Of a stretch of 64,000 nucleotides of DNA, positions 52,642-60,756 are shown one piece after another; position 1 is the stretch's first letter, and every line of letters begins with the position of its first letter. Origin of the DNA: CAILZL01 sp050248275 (GTDB lineage: Bacteria; Pseudomonadota; Gammaproteobacteria; Steroidobacterales; Steroidobacteraceae); assembly GCA_050248275.1 (NCBI GenBank), contig JBFWSR010000015.1:33877-97876 (forward strand), written 5' to 3'. The translations under genes were made by a program, and so were the position numbers. The notes below the pieces were generated by a model. The model made no database searches and was not told the origin of the DNA. It saw only the letters and a list, made by a program, of their open reading frames with translations.

Positions 52642-52675
52642 ACAGGCCATCGCCAACAGCGATGGCCTGTTCTTT
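52642..52675 (+). terminator. Intrinsic terminator of the three-gene envelope operon
   Basis: A perfect 11-bp stem (ACAGGCCATCG / CGATGGCCTGT) with loop CCAACAG, then TCTTT. It ends the operon and lies about 100 bp before leuC. Over 27 positions it matches the ilvE terminator region (47883-47909) at 22, all five differences being transitions. Confidence 0.85.
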
Positions 52676-52775
52676 AATCAGCAATTCTTTCCGGCAGTCC
52701 AAAAAGGCATGATGCTGTCCGCCGCGGCACGAGCCGCCAGTGCAAATGCCTTGAAATCCTTGTCAGGAAAGTTCC

Positions 52776-54185
52776 ATGAGCGCCAATACGCCCAAGACCT
52801 TGTTCGAGAAAGTGTGGGAACGGCATGAAGTCGTACCGGAAACGGTCGACACTCCCGCCGTGTTGTACATCGACTTGCATCTGGTGCATGAAGTCACCTC
52901 GCCCCAAGCTTTCTCGCTGCTGCGCGAAAAGGGATTGAAGGTGCGCCGTGCGGACCGCACCCTGGCAACCATGGATCACTCGACGCCGACCGACCCGGAA
53001 GAGATTGCCGGTCGCGTGCCGATCAAAGTGAAATCGGCGGCACAGCAAATTCAACAGCTGGAAAAGAATTGCACCGAGTTTGGCGTCGAGTTGCTGAACC
53101 TGCACTCTGCACAGCGCGGTATCGTACACGTAGTGGGCCCGGAATTGGGTGCGACACAGCCCGGCAAGACCATTGTCTGCGGCGATAGCCATACGGCAAC
53201 GCACGGTGCCTTCGGCGCCCTCGCCTTCGGCATCGGCACCACGGAAGTGGGGCATGTGCTAGCCACGCAATGTTTGTTGCAACGTCGCCCCAAGACGCTC
53301 GCCGTCAATGTCGATGGCAAATTGCCCGAAGGCGTGACGGCCAAGGATCTGATTCTCGCCATCATTGGCAAGATCGGCGTGTCAGGCGGCACCGGTCAGG
53401 TCATCGAATATCGCGGCCCGGCGATCGAAGCCCTGTCGATGGATGGCCGCATGACGGTGTGCAACATGTCCATCGAAGCCGGCGCGCGCGCCGGCATGAT
53501 CGCCCCGGATGAAACCACCTTCGCTTATCTGCAAGGCCGACCCAAAGCGCCACAGGGCGCCGACTGGGAAAAGGCCGTTGCCGACTGGCGTACGCTGCGC
53601 ACCGACGCGGGCGCCAGATTCGATCGTGAAGTGAACCTCAACGGCAGCGAGCTGGTGCCCATGATCACTTATGGCACGCATCCCGGCATGGTCATGCCCA
53701 TCAATGGCGCCGTACCCAATCAAGCCAATGACCCGGTGTTCATGAAGTCACTGGCGTACATGGGTCTGCAACCCAATGAACGGCTGATCGGCAAACCGAT
53801 TCAAGTGGTGTTCATCGGCAGTTGCACCAATGCTCGTCTATCCGACCTGCAACTCGCTGCCAAAATCATGAAAGGCAAACGTGTCGCCTCGGGTGTGCGT
53901 GCACTGGTGGTGCCCGGTTCGCAAGCCATCAAACGCGAAGCCGAGAAACTGGGCCTCGATCAGATCTTCCGCGACGCGGGTGCCGAATGGCGCGAATCCG
54001 GTTGTTCCATGTGCATCGGCATGAATGGCGACACGGTGGGCAGCGGTCAATATGCAGTGAGCACCAGCAATCGCAACTTTGAAGGTCGCCAGGGTGCGGG
54101 TGCACGGACGTTGCTGGCCAGCCCGGCCACGGCTGCCGCAGCCGCCATACGCGGTTGCGTGACTGATCCACGTGATTTGCTGTAA
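52776..54185 (+). CDS. leuC: 3-isopropylmalate dehydratase large subunit
   Basis: LeuC with LeuD isomerises 2- to 3-isopropylmalate. The 469-residue aconitase-family protein has the 4Fe-4S ligands in FIGSCTNARLSDLQLAA and SGCSMCIGMNGD, and the active-site blocks ATMDHSTPTD, GDSHTATHGAFGALAFGIG and EAGARAGMIAPDE. AGGAAAG six bases before the ATG supports the start. It is the first gene of leuCDB, which must have its own promoter in 52676-52775, since a terminator precedes it. Confidence 0.97.
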   Translation: MSANTPKTLFEKVWERHEVVPETVDTPAVLYIDLHLVHEVTSPQAFSLLREKGLKVRRADRTLATMDHSTPTDPEEIAGRVPIKVKSAAQQIQQLEKNCTEFGVELLNLHSAQRGIVHVVGPELGATQPGKTIVCGDSHTATHGAFGALAFGIGTTEVGHVLATQCLLQRRPKTLAVNVDGKLPEGVTAKDLILAIIGKIGVSGGTGQVIEYRGPAIEALSMDGRMTVCNMSIEAGARAGMIAPDETTFAYLQGRPKAPQGADWEKAVADWRTLRTDAGARFDREVNLNGSELVPMITYGTHPGMVMPINGAVPNQANDPVFMKSLAYMGLQPNERLIGKPIQVVFIGSCTNARLSDLQLAAKIMKGKRVASGVRALVVPGSQAIKREAEKLGLDQIFRDAGAEWRESGCSMCIGMNGDTVGSGQYAVSTSNRNFEGRQGAGARTLLASPATAAAAAIRGCVTDPRDLL

Positions 54186-54238
54186 GTACCCGCGCATATC
54201 AACGATTAAACAGATCAATTACTTGAACAGGTTTTGTC

Positions 54239-54814
54239 ATGGAACCCATACGCATCATTTCCTCCAGGACCGTGGTGTTGCCGTACTCGGATATCGATAC
54301 GGACCAAATCATCCCGGCGCGCTTCCTGACCACCACCACCAAGGAAGGACTTGGTCAGCATGCTTTTTCCAACTGGCGTTACAACGCTGATGGCAGCGCG
54401 AAGCCCGACTTCGCACTGAATCAACCTGCGGCCCAAGGCTGCAAGATTCTGGTGGCAGGCAACAATTTCGGTTGCGGCTCTTCGCGCGAACATGCGCCTT
54501 GGGCTTTGCTGGACTATGGCATCCGCGCAGTGATCAGCACCGAGATTGCGGACATCTTTCGCAACAACAGCCTGAAGAATGGTTTGCTGCCGCTGGTCAT
54601 CGATCAGGAATCACATGCCTGGCTGATCGCAAATCCCGGTGCAGAGCTGACCATCGACCTGGAAAGCAACACATTGAGCCTGCCCAACGGCAAGCAGGTG
54701 AAGTTCAATATCGAAGGGTTTGCCCGCTACTGTCTGCTCAATGGCGTGGATGAACTCGGCTATCTCATCAAGCAACTCGACAAAGTCAAACAATACGAAC
54801 AGGCACGCGCATGA
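54239..54814 (+). CDS. leuD: 3-isopropylmalate dehydratase small subunit
   Basis: The 191-residue swivel-domain partner of LeuC has the signature motifs LPYSDIDTDQIIPARFL and AGNNFGCGSSREHAPWALL. The length is slightly below the 200-210 of many homologues but the fold is complete. It starts 53 bp after leuC with a weak ribosome site, and its stop overlaps leuB (ATGA). Confidence 0.96.
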   Translation: MEPIRIISSRTVVLPYSDIDTDQIIPARFLTTTTKEGLGQHAFSNWRYNADGSAKPDFALNQPAAQGCKILVAGNNFGCGSSREHAPWALLDYGIRAVISTEIADIFRNNSLKNGLLPLVIDQESHAWLIANPGAELTIDLESNTLSLPNGKQVKFNIEGFARYCLLNGVDELGYLIKQLDKVKQYEQARA

Positions 54815-55869
54815 AAGCAAAAATTGTAGTGTTACCAGGCGATGGCATTGGTCCTGAAGTCGCACGCGAAGGCGTGCTGGTGCTGCAGGCAGTGGCCAGG
54901 AAGTTCGGTCATCAATTTGAAACTGAAGAACATTTGATCGGCGGCGCCGCCATTGATGCCACTGGTTCTGCCCTGCCTGCAGCCACCGAAGCGGCCTGCA
55001 AACAAGCTGATGCCATCCTCCTCGGTGCAGTGGGCGGCCCCAAATGGTCCGATCCGGGTGCCAAAGTGCGTCCGGAACAGGGACTGCTGGCGCTTCGCAA
55101 AGCGTTGGGGTTGTTCGCCAATCTGCGTCCGGTGTCTTTGCACCCGGCGCTGATCGATGCTTCCACCATCAAGGCAGAAGTGCTCAAGGGCACCGACATC
55201 ATCGTGGTGCGCGAACTGACCGGCGGCATTTACTTCGGCGCCAAGACTCGTACCGACACTTCCGCCAGCGATCTTTGCACCTATACCGTGACAGAAATCG
55301 AACGCGTGGTACGCACCGCAGCCCAATTGGCGCGCCAGCGTCGCAAGCAACTGGTATCCATCGACAAAGCCAATGTGCTGGAAACTTCACGGCTGTGGCG
55401 CAGCACCGTTGAGCGCGTCATGAAGGAAGAATTTCCCGATGTGCAGCTGGAACACATGCTGGTCGATTCGGCAGCCATGCATCTGATTCGTCGCCCGTCC
55501 AGTTTCGACGTAATGGTCACCGAAAACATGTTCGGCGACATCCTGACCGATGAAGCCTCGATGCTGGCGGGCTCCATGGGGCTGCTGCCCTCCGCTTCCC
55601 TGGGGGCCGGCAAGCTGGGGTTGTACGAACCCATTCACGGCTCGGCACCCGACATCGCTGGCAAGGGACTGGCCAACCCCTATGCCACGATCCTGAGCGT
55701 AGCCATGCTCCTGAGGCACTCTCTGGGGCTGGAAACCGAGGCGCAAGCCGTTGAATCGGCAGTGTCTTCCGCCATTTCCGAAGGTATTCGGACCGCAGAC
55801 ATTGCCGCTGGCGGCCCGGTATCCAGTACAGCAGAAGCCGGTAAATCCGTAGTGGCGCGTTTATCGTAA
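54811..55869 (+). CDS. leuB: 3-isopropylmalate dehydrogenase
   Basis: This NAD-dependent oxidative decarboxylase is the last leucine-specific step before transamination. The 352-residue protein has GDGIGPEVAREG at the start, ELTGGIYFG, the catalytic Lys/Asp region VSIDKANVLETSRLWR, VDSAAMHLIRRPSSFDV, and the signature NMFGDILTDEASMLAGSMG followed by YEPIHGSAPDIAGK. It is coupled to leuD. The last step, IlvE, is encoded 7 kb upstream. Confidence 0.97.
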   Translation: MKAKIVVLPGDGIGPEVAREGVLVLQAVARKFGHQFETEEHLIGGAAIDATGSALPAATEAACKQADAILLGAVGGPKWSDPGAKVRPEQGLLALRKALGLFANLRPVSLHPALIDASTIKAEVLKGTDIIVVRELTGGIYFGAKTRTDTSASDLCTYTVTEIERVVRTAAQLARQRRKQLVSIDKANVLETSRLWRSTVERVMKEEFPDVQLEHMLVDSAAMHLIRRPSSFDVMVTENMFGDILTDEASMLAGSMGLLPSASLGAGKLGLYEPIHGSAPDIAGKGLANPYATILSVAMLLRHSLGLETEAQAVESAVSSAISEGIRTADIAAGGPVSSTAEAGKSVVARLS

Positions 55870-55930
55870 AATAAACATAACTATTTGTTTTATATAGGAA
55901 ATACTATCCTCAAAAAAGCCGGCGTGATGC

Positions 55931-55961
55931 TTGCCAAATAGCCACCCACTCGGGGTATGAT
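55931..55961 (+). promoter_or_regulatory. Predicted sigma-70 promoter of the orphan small RNA
   Basis: TTGCCA (55931-55936) and TATGAT (55956-55961) are separated by 19 bp, longer than the optimum of 17. Transcription from here would begin near 55968 and end at the strong terminator at 56107-56140. Confidence 0.45.
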
Positions 55962-55966
55962 GCCCT

Positions 55967-56140
55967 CCAATCCACCTGCCGCCCGATGCGGAATTTGCTC
56001 AGACGCGCAGGTGCAGCTCAGAGCTTGGTGGAGATGAGGCTGTGTCAGGTTAGTCCCACGTTGATGCAATCACATCAGCACGACTCTAGTCTTCGTTGCC
56101 ACATATAAGGCCGACCTAACCGTCGGCCTTTCTTTTTTTC
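55967..56140 (+). ncRNA. Candidate orphan structured small RNA (about 170 nt)
   Basis: This lies in the 732-bp region between leuB and the acyl-CoA dehydrogenase that encodes no protein. A promoter-like pair precedes it and an intrinsic terminator ends it. Visible helices: CACCTGC with GCAGGTG enclosing CCGC-ccgat-GCGG; AGCTC-a-GAGCT; GTTGATG-caatca-CATCAGC; and terminator AAGGCCGAC-ctaacc-GTCGGCCTT followed by TCTTTTTTT. The terminator loop CTAACC is the exact complement of GGTTAG at 56048-56053, which permits a pseudoknot. It resembles neither 6S, SRP, tmRNA nor RNase P RNA that I know. The direction is set by the T run. Confidence 0.5.
56107..56140 (+). terminator. Intrinsic terminator ending the candidate small RNA
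   Basis: A perfect 9-bp stem (AAGGCCGAC / GTCGGCCTT), 6-nt loop, then TCTTTTTTTC. It is 240 bp past leuB, so it could serve leuCDB if the small RNA is not independent. Confidence 0.88.
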
Positions 56141-56350
56141 TGCATCAGTCATCGCAGCAGTCACCAACGATGACCATCACCCACTTGCTGCACGTCCAGT
56201 AGGCGCGATACGCAACTGTGCACTAACCTGCCGGCCGATTCAGGTGATGCAAGGAACCCAGCACGCCATCGTCTGCATGCAACTCGGATTCAGCCTCAGC
56301 CATGGTCGGCAACAACTGTCCCGACTCATATCATGGATGACACTGTCGCA

Positions 56351-56427
56351 TGGCGCGGCTGGAGAGACTCGAACTCCCGACCCCTTGGTTCGAAGCCAAG
56401 TGCTCTATCCAACTGAGCTACAGCCGC
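56351..56427 (-). tRNA. tRNA-Arg (anticodon TCG)
   Basis: This 77-nt minus-strand cloverleaf has GCGGCTG paired with CAGCCGC, discriminator G and an encoded CCA. The anticodon stem CTTGG/CCAAG holds CTTCGAA, giving TCG (CGA codons). It stands alone; the rest of the 55870-56601 region holds the candidate small RNA and otherwise nothing I can identify. Confidence 0.95.
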
Positions 56428-56601
56428 GTGTTTGCGGTGCGCAGTTTAGCAGCGCTATCAATGAGTGGCATCCTATTCCAGTAAATCCAATTCAACGACT
56501 CAGCCAAGTTTCTCAGCGTCAATAGATGACAAGACCAAACGCACCGCAAAGTCGTATGCTCGGCATGCATATCCGATCTAAATGAGTGACGGGAGCACAG
56601 C

Positions 56602-57765
56602 ATGGATTTTGCACTGACTGAAGAACAGCAAATGATCCAGCAGGCTGCACGCGAATTCGCACAGCAGGAAATCGCGCCGGTGGCTTCTAAATACGATGGC
56701 TCAGGCGAGTTTCCGCGCGACACCATTGCCCGGGCCGGTGAGCTGGGTTTCATGGGTGTGGAAGTGCCGGAGCAGTATGGCGGTTCGGGCCTGGACACCC
56801 TCTGCTATGCGCTGGTGATGGAAGAAATCGCTGCGGCGGATGCGGCACATTCCACCATCGTTTCGGTCAATAACTCGCTGTACAACACCGGCATCCTCAC
56901 TTATGGCACGGAAGCACAGAAGCAGCGCTTCGTCACTCCCGTAGCTACCGGTCAGGCAATTGGCTGTTACGGGCTGACCGAACCGCAGTCCGGCTCGGAT
57001 GCCGCGGCCATGCGTACCCGCGCAGTGCTGTCGGCCGATGGTGCGCATTACGTGATCAATGGCAAGAAGGCCTGGATCACTTCCGGTCCTGTGGCCGATT
57101 ACATGGTGATGTTTGCCGTCACCGATCCGGACAAGAAGGCCAAGGGCATCTCGGCGTTCATTCTGGACACCAGGCAATCCGGTTTTATTCGTGGCAAGAC
57201 CGAGCCGAAGCTGGGCATCCGCGCTTCGGCCACCTGCGAGATCGAATTCGATAACTATCAATGTCCGGTGGAGAATCGTCTGGGCAAGGAAGGCCAGGGT
57301 TTTGCCATCGCCATGGACATCCTCGATTCGGGCCGCATCGGCATCGCGGCACAGGCGGTGGGCATTGCCCGTGCGGCGTATGAAGCCTCACTCCAATACG
57401 CACGCGACCGCAAGGCCTTCGGCTCGGCTATCGGCAGTTTTGAAATGATCCAGCACAAGTTGGCGGACATGAAATGCAAACTGGAAGCCGCCCGCCTGCT
57501 GACGTTGCAAGCCGCGTGGAAACGCACCAGGACCAAGGGCACGGGCGAGCGCTGCACGCTGGAAGGCTCGATGGCCAAGCTGTTTGCTTCCGAAGCCGCG
57601 ATGTTCTGCGCGCATGCCGCCGTGCAGATTCATGGCGGCATGGGTTATTCCAAAGAGCTGCCGATTGAACGTTATTTCCGCGACGCCAAGATCACCGAGA
57701 TCTATGAAGGCACCAGCGAGATTCAGCGCATGGTCATTGCCAGACTGGAAACGGGGCTGCGATAA
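56602..57765 (+). CDS. Acyl-CoA dehydrogenase (short-chain type)
   Basis: The 387-residue FAD flavoenzyme starts MDFALTEEQQMIQQAAREFA, has the FAD/substrate motifs GCYGLTEPQSGSDAA and ITSGPVADYMVMFAV, and the C-terminal IHGGMGYSKELPIERYFRDA followed by the catalytic base in EIYEGTSEIQRM (Glu near 367). Electrons go to ETF, encoded at 35591. Precise chain-length specificity (butyryl-CoA or branched-chain) is not readable. GGGAG seven bases before the ATG sets the start; a bidirectional terminator follows. Confidence 0.95.
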   Translation: MDFALTEEQQMIQQAAREFAQQEIAPVASKYDGSGEFPRDTIARAGELGFMGVEVPEQYGGSGLDTLCYALVMEEIAAADAAHSTIVSVNNSLYNTGILTYGTEAQKQRFVTPVATGQAIGCYGLTEPQSGSDAAAMRTRAVLSADGAHYVINGKKAWITSGPVADYMVMFAVTDPDKKAKGISAFILDTRQSGFIRGKTEPKLGIRASATCEIEFDNYQCPVENRLGKEGQGFAIAMDILDSGRIGIAAQAVGIARAAYEASLQYARDRKAFGSAIGSFEMIQHKLADMKCKLEAARLLTLQAAWKRTRTKGTGERCTLEGSMAKLFASEAAMFCAHAAVQIHGGMGYSKELPIERYFRDAKITEIYEGTSEIQRMVIARLETGLR

Positions 57766-57811
57766 CCTGTAACAACATGGCCATACAGGGCTATGACGCG
57801 AAATAAAAAAC

Positions 57812-57839
57812 GGCCGGATGATTTGATAATCATCCGGCC
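57812..57839. terminator. Bidirectional intrinsic terminator between acyl-CoA dehydrogenase and iorB-like genes
   Basis: A perfect 12-bp stem (GGCCGGATGATT / AATCATCCGGCC) with a 4-nt loop (TGAT) has A/T runs on both sides (AAATAAAAAAC and ATTTTAAT), so it can end transcription from either direction. Confidence 0.9.
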
Positions 57840-57894
57840 ATTTTAATGACCATTTGTTCCAGCAGAAAAATACCTTGAGTCTGCCAGAACTGAA

Positions 57895-60063
57895 CTACGC
57901 CAACTGCAGCCCATGTTGTGCGAGCGGCAGAGAGCGGATGGGCTTGCCGTTGAGCGCATGCAGGGCATTGACCAGGGCTGGCGCCAGTGGCGGCACGCCC
58001 GGCTCGCCAATGCCGGTCGGCTTTTCCCTGGAGGGAACCACATACACTTCCACCCTGGGCATCTGGTTGATACGCACCACCGGGTAATCATGGAAGTTGG
58101 ATTGTTCAACTATGCCGCCCTTGAGGGTAATGGCGCCGGTAAGCGCTGCCGACAGGCCGAAGGCAATGGCCGACTCCACCTGCATGACGACAATATTGGG
58201 GTTGATCACCACGCCGCAGTCCACGGCACACACCACACGGTCGATCTTGAAGCTGTCGCCGCTGCGTGAGATCTCCACCACCTGCGCCACGAAGCTGCTG
58301 AACGACTCATGCACAGCCACGCCACGCGCACGGTCCTTGCCCTGCGGCTTTTCCCATCCTGCCTTGCTGGCCGCGAGTTCCAGTACACCGAGATGTCGTG
58401 GGTGATTGCGCAGCAATTGGCGTCGCAGCTGTACCGGATCCTGTTGAGTGGCATGTGCCAGTTCATCCAGGAAACATTCAGTCGCATAAGCCGTATGCGA
58501 GGAGCCTACGGAACGCCACCACAGCACCGGCACGCCAGGCTTGGGCGAGTGCAGCTCTACACGGAGGTGATCGATGGCATAGGGCAGATCAAAGGCGCCT
58601 TCCACCGACGCATGGTCGATGCCATTCTTGATGAAGGCCGCCATGAAGGGATTGTCCATGATGGACTGTCCCACCAGACGATGTTGCCAGGCCATGATTT
58701 TGCCCTGCGAGTCGAGGCCCGCCTTGAGACCATGCACGAACAGCGGCCGGTAGTAACCGCCGCGCGTGTCATCTTCACGCGTCCAGACGAGTTTCACCGG
58801 CGCAGTCTGCTTGGCTGTCCGGGCGATAGCCACGGCTTCCAAAATGTAGTCGGCGTAAGGATTGGCACGCCGGCCAAAACTGCCACCGGAGTACAGGGTA
58901 TGGATGGTGACCTGCTCGGGCTTCAAACCCAGCAACTGGGCCACGGATAGTTGATCCAGCGTATGGTTCTGTTCGCCATTCCAGAGCTCGCAGCCGCCTT
59001 CGCGCAATTGCACCACGCAATTCAAGGGCTCCATCGGCGCATGCGCCAGATAGGGCACTTCATAACGGGCCTCGATGATGCGTGCGGCCTGTTTGAAGGC
59101 GACATCGACATCGCCATCGCTACGCGCAACGTCGCCGGGTTGCTGCAGCAACCGGACAAAATCATCACGCACCTGAGCACTGTCCTGCTTGAAGGCGCGG
59201 CTCTCATCCCATTCGACAGTGAGTGCTTCGCGCCCTTGCCTGGCGGACCAGAAATCCCTGGCGAGGACGGCCACGCCAGCGGTGACACCGCTGTCAAAGC
59301 TCACTACATCGACCACACCTTTCATGGCGCGAGCCTTGGCATCTTCAACACGACGTACCTTGGCGCCAAAGCGCGGCGGATGCAGCACTACGGCGGTCAG
59401 CATGCCGGGCAGCTTGAAATCCTGAGTGAAGATCGCGGCGCCATTGGTTTTGGCGACCGTATCCACCCGCGCCGCAGGCTTGCCGATATACACAAACTGA
59501 TCGGCGTTCTTGAGCTTGATGTCGGTCGGCACCGGCAATGTGGCCGCTATCGCGATCAGTTCACCGAATCCGGCCTGTTTGCGCGAGGCCGCGTGACTGA
59601 CCTTGCCCCGGGCAATGCGAATGTCACGCGCCGGCACTTTCCAGCTTTGTGCCGCAGCAGCCACCAGCATGGCGCGCGCTGCTCCGCCTGCCTGTCGATA
59701 TTGTTCATAGGAATTGGCAATAGAACTACTGCCGCCAGTGCCCTGCATGCCCATGAGGGTATTCTTGTAACGGGCAGTATCGGCCGGTGCGCCTTCCACC
59801 CGGATCTGGAACCAGTCGGCATCCAGCTCCTCGGCCACCAGCGTGGCCAATCCCGTGAAGACGCCCTGTCCCATCTCCAGATGTTTGGAAATCACCGTCA
59901 CCGTACCATCGGCGGTGATGCGCAGAAAGGCATTCGGTTCAAAGGACCGGGCGACCGCTGGTTCTGTGTGCCCCGTCAGCGGCAGATAAAACGCCAGGGT
60001 CAGTGCAGCCGTGCCCTTGAGCACCTCGCGACGACTGGCGTTGACGATCGGAAAGTGACTCAT
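57895..60063 (-). CDS. Molybdopterin-binding subunit of an IorB-type hydroxylase
   Basis: The 722-residue catalytic subunit belongs to the xanthine dehydrogenase/isoquinoline 1-oxidoreductase beta family. A twin-arginine signal (NASRREVLKGTAALTLAFYL) at residues 8-27 indicates Tat export of the cofactor-loaded complex. Visible conserved blocks include MGQGVFTGLATLVAEELDA, GTGGSSSIANSYEQYRQAGG, YVPYLAHAPMEPLNC-like (here EVPYLAHAPMEPLNC), GGSFGRRAN and WRSVGSSHTAYATE, and the C-terminal GEPGVPPLAPALVNAL. The ATG at 60063 was chosen over the open extension to 60207. Substrate unknown: aldehydes or N-heterocycles are typical. It follows the iron-sulfur subunit by 43 bp. Confidence 0.9.
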   Translation of the reverse strand: MSHFPIVNASRREVLKGTAALTLAFYLPLTGHTEPAVARSFEPNAFLRITADGTVTVISKHLEMGQGVFTGLATLVAEELDADWFQIRVEGAPADTARYKNTLMGMQGTGGSSSIANSYEQYRQAGGAARAMLVAAAAQSWKVPARDIRIARGKVSHAASRKQAGFGELIAIAATLPVPTDIKLKNADQFVYIGKPAARVDTVAKTNGAAIFTQDFKLPGMLTAVVLHPPRFGAKVRRVEDAKARAMKGVVDVVSFDSGVTAGVAVLARDFWSARQGREALTVEWDESRAFKQDSAQVRDDFVRLLQQPGDVARSDGDVDVAFKQAARIIEARYEVPYLAHAPMEPLNCVVQLREGGCELWNGEQNHTLDQLSVAQLLGLKPEQVTIHTLYSGGSFGRRANPYADYILEAVAIARTAKQTAPVKLVWTREDDTRGGYYRPLFVHGLKAGLDSQGKIMAWQHRLVGQSIMDNPFMAAFIKNGIDHASVEGAFDLPYAIDHLRVELHSPKPGVPVLWWRSVGSSHTAYATECFLDELAHATQQDPVQLRRQLLRNHPRHLGVLELAASKAGWEKPQGKDRARGVAVHESFSSFVAQVVEISRSGDSFKIDRVVCAVDCGVVINPNIVVMQVESAIAFGLSAALTGAITLKGGIVEQSNFHDYPVVRINQMPRVEVYVVPSREKPTGIGEPGVPPLAPALVNALHALNGKPIRSLPLAQHGLQLA

Positions 60064-60106
60064 GGGTTTCTCCTTCAGAGGGAGCTTGACTCCCTTCGGA
60101 GGGCAA

Positions 60107-60568
60107 TCACACCAAGGAACTGGCCGCGCGCTTGATGGCCGCACGAATCCGCAGGTAGGTGCCGCAGCGGCAAAGATTACCGGCCATGGCCGCATCAATG
60201 TCCGCATCGCTGGGATGCTTGTTGCTGTTCAGCAGCGCCGTGGCGCTCATGATCTGTCCGGACTGGCAATAACCGCATTGCGGCACATCTTCGGCAATCC
60301 ACGCCGCCTGCACTGTCTGGCCGATGGTGGAAGACGCGGCGAGACCTTCGATGGTAGTGATTTTTTTGCCGGCCGCCGCTTCCACCGTGAGAATGCAACT
60401 GCGCGTCGGCATGCCATCCACATGCACGGTGCAGGCGCCGCACAGGGCCATGCCGCAGCCGTACTTGGTACCGGTCATCTGCAGATGATCGCGTAACGCC
60501 CACAGCAGCGGCGTATCCGCTTCCACATCCACATCGACACGTTTACCGTTGATTTCCAAGGTGGTCAT
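60107..60568 (-). CDS. 2Fe-2S subunit of an IorA-type hydroxylase
   Basis: The 153-residue protein has two [2Fe-2S] domains. The ferredoxin-like N-terminal cluster is bound by KYGCGMALCGACTVHVDG with a fourth cysteine in TRSCILTVE, and the helical C-terminal cluster by QCGYCQSGQIM and NLCRCGTYLRIR. It passes electrons from the molybdenum subunit encoded just downstream. The ATG at 60568 has a GGGG site. No FAD subunit and no cytochrome c acceptor gene is adjacent. Confidence 0.94.
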   Translation of the reverse strand: MTTLEINGKRVDVDVEADTPLLWALRDHLQMTGTKYGCGMALCGACTVHVDGMPTRSCILTVEAAAGKKITTIEGLAASSTIGQTVQAAWIAEDVPQCGYCQSGQIMSATALLNSNKHPSDADIDAAMAGNLCRCGTYLRIRAAIKRAASSLV

Positions 60569-60756
60569 AAATGTTTCCCCGGTAGCGACAAAAGATCGAA
60601 GCGCCAACTATACGTCAGGCAAGATGACCTAACCATATATCAGGCATTGATCAGAAACCATCCTCGCCCCCGACGGCGGCGACTAACAACCTTTTACTCC
60701 AAACCTGTTGAGCGCCGGATTAATTCCATCCCGATGGAAATCAGCACAGGAATTCC

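Noticed and set aside
47883..52670. The accessory block as an insertion sequence or transposon bounded by terminal repeats
   Set aside because: No transposase or integrase is present, and the flanking sequences are terminator hairpins rather than transposon ends.
55967..56140. 6S RNA, SRP RNA or tmRNA as identity of the candidate small RNA
   Set aside because: It lacks the 6S central bubble arrangement, the SRP GGAA/AGCAGCC loops and the tmRNA resume-codon frame.
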